From the NCBI GenBank assembly GCA_938084575.1, contig CALKFG010000002.1:248001-312000 (forward strand): a stretch of DNA of 64,000 bases, in the 5' to 3' direction. This document shows, one piece after another, positions 1 to 6,868 of the stretch. A program made the translations under genes and the position numbers. The DNA is from an uncultured Hyphomonadaceae bacterium. GTDB taxonomy: Bacteria > Pseudomonadota > Alphaproteobacteria > Caulobacterales > Hyphomonadaceae. The stretch's first letter is position 1, and each line of letters starts with the position of its first letter. A model generated the notes under the pieces. That model made no database searches. It saw nothing but the letters and a program-made list of their open reading frames with translations, and was not told the origin of the DNA.

Positions 1-1053
1 AGCGACATGGAAGCCGTCATGGACGGAAAAGCCGACCTGTCCTACCACATGCATCTCGACGTGATGCCCGATTTCGAGCCGGTCGATGTGGCGACGCTGA
101 AAATCACCCGGCCGGTCGCGGACATTGGCGATGCCGAAATTGACGAACGGATCGCGCAGATTGCCGAGAGCAACCCGCAATTTACAAAGCGCGCAAAAAC
201 CGCCAAGGCCCGCAAGGACGATGCCGTCGTAATGGATTTCCTCGGCAAGCTGGATGGCGAACCCTTTGACGGCGGTGCGGCTGAGGGCCACACGCTGGTT
301 CTGGGGTCGAATTCCTTCATTCCCGGATTTGAAGACCAGCTGATCGGCGCCAAGGCTGGCGACACGCTTGAAGTCAATGTAACCTTCCCGGAAGGCTATC
401 AGGCTGAAAATCTGGCTGGGAAGCCGGCGGTTTTCGAGGTCACGGTACACGAAGTTCGTGCGCCCAAAACCGCTGAGATCAATGATGAGTTTGCCAAGGG
501 CCTTGGCCTCGAAGGGCTGGACCAGCTCAAACAGCTGGTGACCGAGCAGATTGAAAAGGATTTCTCCGGCGCCTCGCGCGACAAGGCCAAGCGCAACCTG
601 CTGGATAAGCTGGACGAGGCCCATGATTTCGAGCTGCCACCGAAAATGGTCGATGCCGAATTCGAGCAGATCTGGCAGCAGCTGCAGGCGGAAATGGATG
701 CCGGGCGCGGCGACCCTGAAGATAAGGGGAAGTCGGATGATGAGCTCAAGGACGAGTATCGCAAGATCGCTGAGCGCCGGGTCCGTCTTGGCCTCGTGCT
801 GGCTGAAATCGGCCGCAAGGCCGAGATCGTGATCGACCAGCAGGAAGTCCAGCAGGCCATCATCAAGGAAGCCCGGAATTTCCCGGGCCAGGAACGCGAA
901 GTCGTGGAATTCTTCCAGAAGAATGAGAATGCCATGGCCCAGCTTCGCGCCCCGATCTATGAAGACAAGGTCGTTGATCACATTCTCGAAACCGCCAAAG
1001 TAACGGACAAGAAGGTGTCGACCGAAAAGCTTCTGGCTGAATCTGAAGACTAG
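1..1053 (+). CDS. tig: Trigger factor, 5'-truncated by window edge
   Basis: Ribosome-associated chaperone and peptidyl-prolyl isomerase acting on nascent cytosolic chains. The reading frame is open from base 1, so the N-terminal ribosome-binding part lies partly outside the window. What is visible starts in the last part of the N domain (LSYHMHLDVMPDFEP), continues into the FKBP-type PPIase domain (LDGEPFDGGAAEGHTLVLGS, then FIPGFEDQLIGAKAGD) and ends in the helical C-terminal arm domain with a charged tail. An intrinsic terminator follows 26 bases after the stop codon, so the gene ends its own transcription unit. Internal ATG codons at 7 and 19 are not taken as starts because homology continues upstream. 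Confidence 0.96.
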   Translation, partial: SDMEAVMDGKADLSYHMHLDVMPDFEPVDVATLKITRPVADIGDAEIDERIAQIAESNPQFTKRAKTAKARKDDAVVMDFLGKLDGEPFDGGAAEGHTLVLGSNSFIPGFEDQLIGAKAGDTLEVNVTFPEGYQAENLAGKPAVFEVTVHEVRAPKTAEINDEFAKGLGLEGLDQLKQLVTEQIEKDFSGASRDKAKRNLLDKLDEAHDFELPPKMVDAEFEQIWQQLQAEMDAGRGDPEDKGKSDDELKDEYRKIAERRVRLGLVLAEIGRKAEIVIDQQEVQQAIIKEARNFPGQEREVVEFFQKNENAMAQLRAPIYEDKVVDHILETAKVTDKKVSTEKLLAESED

Positions 1054-1079
1054 GCCGAAAGCCGTCCCCGACCCCTGAG

Positions 1080-1123
1080 CCGCCAGACGCGCACATCCCG
1101 ATTTGCCCTTCTGGCGGTTTTTT
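1080..1123 (+). terminator. Intrinsic terminator of tig
   Basis: An 8-bp perfect stem (CCGCCAGA at 1080-1087 with TCTGGCGG at 1110-1117) closes a 22-base loop and is followed directly by six T residues (1118-1123). It lies 26 bases after the tig stop codon and just upstream of the cytochrome gene. Confidence 0.85.
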
Positions 1124-1136
1124 GTCATCAAGACGT

Positions 1137-1688
1137 ATGACCACCCAGCCCCCCTCCCCGCACCGCCGTCTGATACAGCCGGCACTTGTCGCCCTTGCCC
1201 TGGCGCTCGGCGCCTGTTCCGATGGTCTGTCGGTTGATAATAGTGTTCAAAACCCGCCCTCTAGCCCAGTGTCCGCGCCGGATTCCGGGGAGGCTGCAGG
1301 AGCCGCCGACCGGGTCCCTTCGGCCCAGTTTTCAGACTTACCTGCACCGTATAATCTCGCCGACTATGAGCGCGGGCGCCGGACCTTCAGGCTATGCCAG
1401 TCCTGCCATACGCTGGCGCAGGGCGCGCCGCATCTGGTCGGTCCCAATCTGTACGGCCTGTTTCAGCGTCGAACCGGCACAGCCCCGGATTATGTTTATT
1501 CCGACGCGCTCCGTCAGGCGGATATGAGCTGGACACCGGCCCGCCTGGATGACTGGCTGGCCAATCCCCGGGGCTTCCTGCCCGGCAACAAGATGAGCTT
1601 TGCTGGCGTTCGGAAACCGGAGGACAGGGTCGCTGTGATTGCCTATATCATGACAGAAACGGGCAATGGGGCACCATCCGGGGGCTGA
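1137..1688 (+). CDS. Lipoprotein c-type cytochrome (class I)
   Basis: A 183-residue exported cytochrome c, probably anchored by lipid in the periplasm and carrying electrons to or from a membrane complex. Residues 1-27 form a lipoprotein signal ending in the lipobox LGAC with Cys27. A Pro/Ser/Ala-rich linker follows, then one haem site CQSCH (residues 87-91) and the likely distal Met ligand in GNKMSFAG, with the cytochrome c2/c550-like order PHLVGPNLYGLF. ATG 1137 is chosen because a TTG five codons upstream lies inside the tig terminator T-tract. The ribosome-binding site is poor. The partner is unknown because no oxidase or reductase gene is adjacent. Confidence 0.85.
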   Translation: MTTQPPSPHRRLIQPALVALALALGACSDGLSVDNSVQNPPSSPVSAPDSGEAAGAADRVPSAQFSDLPAPYNLADYERGRRTFRLCQSCHTLAQGAPHLVGPNLYGLFQRRTGTAPDYVYSDALRQADMSWTPARLDDWLANPRGFLPGNKMSFAGVRKPEDRVAVIAYIMTETGNGAPSGG

Positions 1689-1699
1689 GCCTGCCCCGG

Positions 1700-2389
1700 T
1701 CAGAATCGTCGCGCGACGCTGAACAGGACGGCCGTTTCGGGCACCTCGCCGGCCATCTCGGCTTGATAGCCGATCGCGACGTCCCCCCAGCGATACCGAC
1801 GCATCAGTTCGGTCTGCACCTTTTGTGACCGCGCGTCCGGCGCTCCCCGCTGCAGCCAGACCTGGCTGATGAGCCAAAGCTGGCCCGCAACCCTCTGGCC
1901 CAGGCCAATTTCGGCCCGGTTGCGATGGCATCCGGCATGAGCCCGCCCGGCCAGTTCACCAAACACGAACAGGTCACGATTGTGCACCTGTCCTGACCAG
2001 CCAAGGCCGCCGCGCAGTTCGGCCCCGGGATCCTGGCAAGCTGGCCGGCCGGCAAGCGCGGCTTCCTGCAGAACACCACTTTCCATCGCCACCACAAAAC
2101 CGCCCTGCTGCATCAACACCCGGCGAAGTGTCAGCCGCCAGGCAGCCGGATCGGATCTTCCGGGCGGCTGCGGATAATGCACATGGTCAAGCTTGGCCGT
2201 CAGCGTCCATGCGCGTGACAGACCGACTTCCGCGTAAAGATCAGCCCGCAGAGCCGCCAGCCCGCCACGATCCTCAACCGAGACAGCGAACCGGGAATAG
2301 ATCTCACCCGGATCCTGCCCCCATGGACCTGCCACGGCGGTCCGATACGCCAGCAGGCTGCACAGGCTGAGCAAAAGAAAACGTCTCAC
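1700..2389 (-). CDS. Secreted hypothetical protein, probable outer-membrane or periplasmic
   Basis: A 229-residue protein that I do not recognise. It opens with an export signal (MRRFLLLSLCSLLA, cleavage probably after TAVAG). The body alternates short polar and aromatic strands (YSRFAVSV, WTLTAKLDHV, DVAIGYQAEM) and ends in a terminal Phe (FSVARRF), the usual signature of a beta-barrel recognised by the Bam machinery; its size would suit a small barrel. The GTG start at 2389 lies inside a strong hairpin that also covers GGAGG, which is only one base from the GTG; this makes the start uncertain. It is convergent with the cytochrome gene and downstream of the MarR gene. The function is unknown. 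Confidence 0.6.
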   Translation of the reverse strand: MRRFLLLSLCSLLAYRTAVAGPWGQDPGEIYSRFAVSVEDRGGLAALRADLYAEVGLSRAWTLTAKLDHVHYPQPPGRSDPAAWRLTLRRVLMQQGGFVVAMESGVLQEAALAGRPACQDPGAELRGGLGWSGQVHNRDLFVFGELAGRAHAGCHRNRAEIGLGQRVAGQLWLISQVWLQRGAPDARSQKVQTELMRRYRWGDVAIGYQAEMAGEVPETAVLFSVARRF

Positions 2390-2420
2390 ACCTCCAGCAT
2401 GGGACTGGTGGCGTGAGACG
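2382..2420 (-). terminator. Terminator-like hairpin covering the start of the downstream gene
   Basis: Sixteen-base arms (2382-2397 and 2405-2420) pair at 14 of 16 positions around a 7-base loop and are followed on the minus strand by TTTTCTTTT. This has the form of an intrinsic terminator for the MarR gene, whose stop codon is 25 bases upstream. The 3' arm contains GGAGG and the GTG start codon of the secreted protein gene, so the same fold would also hide its translation start. Confidence 0.6.
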
Positions 2421-2445
2421 CATAGCCCCCCGGAGGAGTTGGGCG

Positions 2446-2955
2446 CTAGAGTTGAAACCGGATCTGATCAGACCAGAACCGCTCGAGGCGGGATACGGTC
2501 CGGTTGAGCTGGAAAAGATCGTCGGGCCGAACACTTGCCGTCGGCTCCAGAGCGCTGGCCTGTCGGTCGAACAGGCCTGCAACCCGGGCACGGACCTTCA
2601 GTCCACGTTCGGTCAGCCGCAGCCGGACCGTCCGCTTGTCGGCTTTTGACCGGGTCTGGGTCAGGTATCCGCCATCCTGGAGCTTCTTAATATTATAGGA
2701 CAGGCTGGTCCCGGCAAACGCGCCACGAGCCCGCAGGGCCGAGGCCGGGGTTTCATCTTCCCCAATCTCATACAGCAGCAAAGCCTGCACGCCGGTCAGG
2801 TGGCGCTCGCCATTCCGCTCAAGGTCATCCTTGACGACATCGTGAAGCCGGCGATGCGCCTGCTCCAGAAGCGAGAGAGATTTAATAAACGCCTCAGAAA
2901 GAGACACGGGTTCGTTCGCAGCTTCTGCTGCGTTCATTATCATTGTCATTGCCAT
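2446..2955 (-). CDS. MarR-family transcriptional regulator
   Basis: A winged-helix dimeric regulator of about 169 residues. The N-terminal helix is followed by the DNA-binding core (LTGVQALLLYEIGEDE, then the recognition region GTSLSYNIKKLQDGGYL) and the wing (RSKADKRTVRLRLTERG), ending in a dimerisation helix. The start is ambiguous: GTG 2961, GTG 2958, and ATG at 2955, 2949, 2943 and 2937 are all in frame. ATG 2955 is a compromise with GAGTGG upstream. The 150-bp AT-rich promoter region carries inverted and direct repeats that fit autoregulation. The neighbouring valine-catabolism gene and the downstream secreted protein are plausible targets. The ligand is unknown. Confidence 0.85.
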   Translation of the reverse strand: MAMTMIMNAAEAANEPVSLSEAFIKSLSLLEQAHRRLHDVVKDDLERNGERHLTGVQALLLYEIGEDETPASALRARGAFAGTSLSYNIKKLQDGGYLTQTRSKADKRTVRLRLTERGLKVRARVAGLFDRQASALEPTASVRPDDLFQLNRTVSRLERFWSDQIRFQL

Positions 2956-2962
2956 CACCACT

Positions 2963-3059
2963 CAACTTTTGTTGTAGTTTGAATAGAGTTACGGCAATCA
3001 CCCTTATATTGAGTTAATCAATAGCGCTTCATCAATGCAGTTTGTTAACCAATAGAGCT
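2963..3059 (-). promoter_or_regulatory. Operator-like repeat cluster upstream of the MarR gene
   Basis: This AT-rich stretch holds a perfect inverted repeat CAACttttGTTG (2963-2974), the near-palindromes TTGAGTTAATCAA (3009-3021) and TTGTTAACCAA (3042-3052), and a 16-base direct repeat matching at 14 positions (3013-3028 and 3044-3059) spaced by 31 bases, about three helical turns. The remaining bases to 3111 are AT-rich without an open frame. A MarR dimer binding its own promoter is the likely reading. Confidence 0.5.
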
Positions 3060-3111
3060 GGCGCGTTATTCAATTAACAAAATCCGTCAAATACTTTGCG
3101 TTTGGCGCCCG

Positions 3112-4176
3112 CTAAGGGTCCAGTACCAGCTCGTCGGTGCCAAGCGGTGCAAAATAAGTGTCGACCTGCGCCGGACTGACATCCTCAAGCCTGTCGGGAT
3201 GCCAGCGTGGCGCATGGTCCTTGTCCACCACCACCGCCCTGACCCCTTCGATAAAGTCATGCGACTGAACCTTGCGCCAGCCAATCCGGTATTCCATGGC
3301 CATATTTTCTGCAAAACTGGCGCAGCCCGCCCCAAGCCGCAACTGGCGCAAGGCAACCTTGACCGTCTCGGGTGACTTCTGCATCAGGATGGCGGCCTGC
3401 GCCTGCGCCCAGGGGGACGCCGATCCGAGCAGACGGTCACGAATGTCTTCCGCACTGTCGCCGGCAAAGCAGCTGTTCATTTCGTCCATATGCGCGGCAA
3501 AGCCTGCTGTCGGAATCGGACGAGCGACATTGCGCAAGATCACGGCGAGCAATTCCGCTGCACCGACCGAGAAATCCGCCGAGGCCAGTTGCACCTTGAG
3601 GTTCGGGATTAACTCAGACGGAATGAAGTGCGTGGCAATCCCGGCCGCCACCGTGTCCGTTCCCTTGAGGCGTGCACCGGTCAGGGCCAGCCATGTGCCC
3701 AGTTCACCCCCGAGACGCGGCAGGAACCACCCGCCGCCGACATCCGGGAACAGTCCGATCCCCGTTTCCGGCATGGCGAACAGGGTGTGCTCCGTCGCAA
3801 TCCGGTCGGTTCCATGCACCGACAGGCCCACGCCGCCGCCCATTGTGACCCCGTCCATGATCGCGAGATACGGCTTTGGCAGGGATTTGATCAGGGCATT
3901 CATGCGGTATTCTTCCGCGAAAAAGGCCCGCGCCTCTGCGCCATCCGCCCTGCCGCTGTCTCGCAGCATGACAATGTCACCGCCGGCACAGAAGCCCCGG
4001 GTCCCGTCGGCATGATCCACGAGGACAAGATAAACGCTGTCATCGACGGCCCAGGTCCGGAGCGCGGCCCTGATCGCGGCGCACATTTCGAAATTCAGAG
4101 CATGCAGGGCGGCCGGCCGATTCAGGGTGATATGCCCGATGCCACCTTCCTGACGAATAAGAACACTGTTTGTCAT
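3112..4176 (-). CDS. 3-Hydroxyisobutyryl-CoA hydrolase (crotonase superfamily)
   Basis: A 354-residue enzyme that would hydrolyse 3-hydroxyisobutyryl-CoA to the free acid in valine catabolism. The crotonase oxyanion motif GFCAGGDI and the HIBCH-type block MGGGVGLSVHG followed by PETGIGLFPDVGGGWFLPRL are visible; Gly occupies the first hydratase Glu position and the second Glu (PETGIG) is kept, as is usual for HIBCH. ATG 4176 is preferred over an upstream in-frame TTG at 4197. It is co-oriented with SulP, 33 bases downstream of that gene. Isobutyryl-CoA dehydrogenase at 6869-8008 supplies an earlier step of the same pathway. A general enoyl-CoA hydratase is less likely. Confidence 0.88.
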   Translation of the reverse strand: MTNSVLIRQEGGIGHITLNRPAALHALNFEMCAAIRAALRTWAVDDSVYLVLVDHADGTRGFCAGGDIVMLRDSGRADGAEARAFFAEEYRMNALIKSLPKPYLAIMDGVTMGGGVGLSVHGTDRIATEHTLFAMPETGIGLFPDVGGGWFLPRLGGELGTWLALTGARLKGTDTVAAGIATHFIPSELIPNLKVQLASADFSVGAAELLAVILRNVARPIPTAGFAAHMDEMNSCFAGDSAEDIRDRLLGSASPWAQAQAAILMQKSPETVKVALRQLRLGAGCASFAENMAMEYRIGWRKVQSHDFIEGVRAVVVDKDHAPRWHPDRLEDVSPAQVDTYFAPLGTDELVLDP

Positions 4177-4209
4177 GCGACGACGGATGCGCCTCAAAAA
4201 GCAAAGCTG

Positions 4210-5847
4210 TCAATGGCCGCTCGAAAGTATCCCGGTCCTGACATCATAGTCCACGGCCAGAGCATAGTCCGGGTCATCCTCGGAATCCACCATGAGCTGG
4301 CCAGCCCGCCGCAGCAGGCTGTGGCAGTCGCGCGACAGGTGGCGCAGGCGCAAGGTCTTATTATGACCTTCATATTTGGCAGCGAGGTCCTCGATGGCCT
4401 GCAGCGCCGACTGGTCAACGACCCGGGCACGCATAAAATCAACGATCACCACGTCCGGATCCTGATCGGGCTCAAACAATTCCGCAAAACCCGAAGTTGA
4501 TCCGAAGAAGAGCGAGCCCTCAATCTCGTAAACAATGGCTCCGGGTGTCCGGATACTGTCCCGCTTGAGGATGCGCAGGCGGCTGGCATTGTTCCAGGCA
4601 TAGGCCAGCGCCGAGACCACCACGCCGACAAGGACCGCAACCGCCAGATCCTGCCAGACCGTGACGGCGGTCACCAGGATAATGACGAAGGCATCCACGC
4701 GCGGGATCCGGCCCATGATCCGCAGACTTTGCCAGGCAAATGTCCCGATCACGACCATAAACATGACACCGACCAGGGCGGCGAGCGGTATCAGCTCGAT
4801 AATGCTGGCCCCGACCAGAATGAAAGCGAGCAGAAAAAGCGCCGCTGAAAGCCCGGACAAACGGGTCCGTCCACCCGACTTCACATTGATCATGGATTGC
4901 CCGATCATGGCACAGCCGCCCATACCACCAAACAGGCCCGTGACGATATTCGCAGCTCCCTGAGCGACACATTCCTGCGACGCCCCACCCCGCTTCTGGG
5001 TGATCTCTCCCACGAGGTTCAGGGTCAGCAGGCTTTCGATCAGCCCGATCGCCGCCAGCACAAAGGCGTAGGGAAAGATGATGGCCAGAGTCTCGAAGGT
5101 CAGAGGGACCAAGGGGATGTGGAATTGCGGCAGGCCACCGGCGATCGACGCCAGGTCGCCGACAACCGGTGTTTCAATTCCAAACCCGATCACAAGTGCG
5201 GCAACCACGCCGATGCCCGCCAGGGGCGCCGGCACCAGCCGGGTGATCTTCGGCAGTCCCCAGATGATCAGCATGGTCAACCCGATCAACATCAGCATGA
5301 CCGTCAGTTCACCGGCCGGCAGCCAGGGCCCAGTCCACGAAAACCCGTGCCCGGACGTCTCTCCACCCTGCGGCTGGAACTGGCCGAGCTGGGCAAGAAA
5401 GATCACAATGGCCAGACCGTTGACGAAGCCCAGCATGACTGGGTGCGGCACAAGCCGAATAAACTTGCCAAGCCGGAAGATCCCGGCGGCCAGCTGCAGC
5501 AGGCCCATCACCACCACGGTCGCAAACAGATACTCGACACCGTGGCTCGCCACCAGAGCGACCATAACCACCGCCAGCGCCCCGGTCGCACCAGAAATCA
5601 TGCCGGGGCGCCCGCCCATCACAGCTGTGATGAGGCCGACCAGAAATGCGGCGTACAAGCCGACGAGCGGCTCCACGCCGGCAACGAATGCGAAGGCCAC
5701 GGCCTCGGGCACCAGCGCAAGCGCAACGGTAAGCCCCGCCAGCAATTCGATCCGTATACGCCCGATCGTAAAGGTTTCGCGCTGGGCATCGGCCCAGGCA
5801 GACAGGTTCAGACGCGCAGCATAGTCTGCGAAGGGTGAGGGTGTCAT
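4210..5847 (-). CDS. SulP-family anion permease with STAS domain
   Basis: An inner-membrane SulP/SLC26 transporter of 545 residues, taking up sulfate, bicarbonate or a related anion. About ten to twelve hydrophobic segments start near LLAGLTVALALVPEAVAFAF, the hallmark SulP first segment, followed by GAT GALAVV and the conserved PHPVMLGFVNGLAI. A cytosolic STAS domain fills the last ~120 residues (VYEIEGSLFFGS, then VIVDFMRARVVDQSALQAIEDLA). ATG 5847 is chosen over GTG 5910 because a folded leader RNA occupies 5865-5929. The TauD-like gene lies upstream in the same direction, which suggests sulfur supply as the role, but SulP substrates cannot be read from sequence. Confidence 0.88.
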   Translation of the reverse strand: MTPSPFADYAARLNLSAWADAQRETFTIGRIRIELLAGLTVALALVPEAVAFAFVAGVEPLVGLYAAFLVGLITAVMGGRPGMISGATGALAVVMVALVASHGVEYLFATVVVMGLLQLAAGIFRLGKFIRLVPHPVMLGFVNGLAIVIFLAQLGQFQPQGGETSGHGFSWTGPWLPAGELTVMLMLIGLTMLIIWGLPKITRLVPAPLAGIGVVAALVIGFGIETPVVGDLASIAGGLPQFHIPLVPLTFETLAIIFPYAFVLAAIGLIESLLTLNLVGEITQKRGGASQECVAQGAANIVTGLFGGMGGCAMIGQSMINVKSGGRTRLSGLSAALFLLAFILVGASIIELIPLAALVGVMFMVVIGTFAWQSLRIMGRIPRVDAFVIILVTAVTVWQDLAVAVLVGVVVSALAYAWNNASRLRILKRDSIRTPGAIVYEIEGSLFFGSTSGFAELFEPDQDPDVVIVDFMRARVVDQSALQAIEDLAAKYEGHNKTLRLRHLSRDCHSLLRRAGQLMVDSEDDPDYALAVDYDVRTGILSSGH

Positions 5848-5864
5848 GGACGGGAATCTGCTTT

Positions 5865-5929
5865 CGACGAGTGTTTGAACGTCATGTAGACGGATTGGCG
5901 TCCCAGACACCCCAAAATCACACTCGTCG
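5865..5929 (-). ncRNA. Candidate cis-regulatory RNA, three-way junction in the SulP leader
   Basis: On the minus strand a perfect 10-bp stem (5920-5929 with 5865-5874) closes two inner hairpins: GGTGTC-TGG-GACGCC (5897-5911, one G-T pair) and CGTC-TACAT-GACG (5880-5892). Joining strands are 8, 4 and 5 bases. The element ends 17 bases before the ATG of the SulP gene. There is no T-tract, so control of translation is more likely than termination. The sul1 RNA motif, described in Alphaproteobacteria ahead of sulfate-transporter genes, is the obvious family to compare; I cannot confirm a match. Confidence 0.5.
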
Positions 5930-5948
5930 GGCTTTAATCCTGCCAGAT

Positions 5949-6797
5949 CTAACCCAGGGCACAGCCTTCAATCGTGATCCGGTGCATGATCCTGCGCTGT
6001 CCATGATAATCGTTCAGGGCCCAGTGCCAGGTTGAACGGTTATCCCACATCGCGACACTTCCGGGCGTCCAGCTGAACCGGTGATGGAAGTCACCCGAAT
6101 AACAATGCGCGAAAAGCTGCGACAGGAGGGGGTGCGACTCCTCGCGGGTCTGCCCCTCAAAACGGATCGTGAAGGCCGGGTTGACGTACAGCGCCTTCTT
6201 GCCGCTCAGAGGATGGGTGATGACCACGGGGTGAACCACATCCTGAAGCTGGTCAGCGACCTCCGCATTGCCAATACGCCCCTGCCCGGCATCGGATTTC
6301 TGGTAATAGGTGTCATCGCCGGCGCCAAAAATATGGCGCCCGGAATGGACCGCCCTGAGATCGGCAATCCGGGTCTTGAGATCGTCAGGCAAGGTCTCAT
6401 ATGCGGCATACATGGAAGCAAAAATCGTATCCCCACCGGTTTCCGGCAATTCACGGGCAACGAGGACTGACCCCAGTGCAGGCTCAAGGTCGTAAGAGTG
6501 ATCGGTGTGCCAGCCGCCACCAATATTGTCGGTCTGGTCCGGCTCCTTGGCAACGAGGGCGATTTCGGCATGGTCCGGATGGGCCGCAAAAAAGCGGTTG
6601 ATGTTAATCTCGCCCCAGCGCTCAGCGAAGGTGATATGATCGGCCTCTGTCAGGTCCTGATCCCGAAAGAACACGACTCCGTGCTGTGCGAACGCTTCGG
6701 CGATCACATCAAATCCCTGATCGGACACATGACGCAGATCCACACCGGAAATTTCAGCGCCCACGCCGCTCAACGGGATTACATTCGGCAAGCTCAT
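5949..6797 (-). CDS. TauD/TfdA-family Fe(II)/2-oxoglutarate dioxygenase
   Basis: A 282-residue cytosolic dioxygenase using Fe(II), oxygen and 2-oxoglutarate, of the family that releases sulfite from taurine or oxidises related substrates. Visible signatures are the iron-binding HxD in GGWHTDHSYD, the conserved GGDTIFASMYAAYETLP, the distal His in NRSTWHWALNDYHG and the 2-oxoglutarate-binding Arg in RRIMHRITIEG. TGAGGGAT precedes ATG 6797 at good spacing. The SulP gene follows downstream with a 101-base gap that holds the RNA element. Taurine dioxygenase is the best guess, but no taurine ABC transporter is adjacent and other alkylsulfonates, sulfate esters or aryloxy acids are possible. Confidence 0.85.
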   Translation of the reverse strand: MSLPNVIPLSGVGAEISGVDLRHVSDQGFDVIAEAFAQHGVVFFRDQDLTEADHITFAERWGEININRFFAAHPDHAEIALVAKEPDQTDNIGGGWHTDHSYDLEPALGSVLVARELPETGGDTIFASMYAAYETLPDDLKTRIADLRAVHSGRHIFGAGDDTYYQKSDAGQGRIGNAEVADQLQDVVHPVVITHPLSGKKALYVNPAFTIRFEGQTREESHPLLSQLFAHCYSGDFHHRFSWTPGSVAMWDNRSTWHWALNDYHGQRRIMHRITIEGCALG

Positions 6798-6868
6798 AGC
6801 GGTTATCCCTCAACTCTTTATCACTCTTTTTCGAGACGATAACGAGCCTGTTTGCCCAGAGCAATGGC

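Noticed and set aside
1122-1136. TTG start for the cytochrome gene
   Set aside because: It begins inside the T-tract of the tig terminator; ATG 1137 gives a proper lipoprotein signal.
2963-3059. CRISPR-like array, because of spaced repeats
   Set aside because: Only two full imperfect copies of 16 bases occur, with a short spacer and no cas gene; operator sites explain them better.
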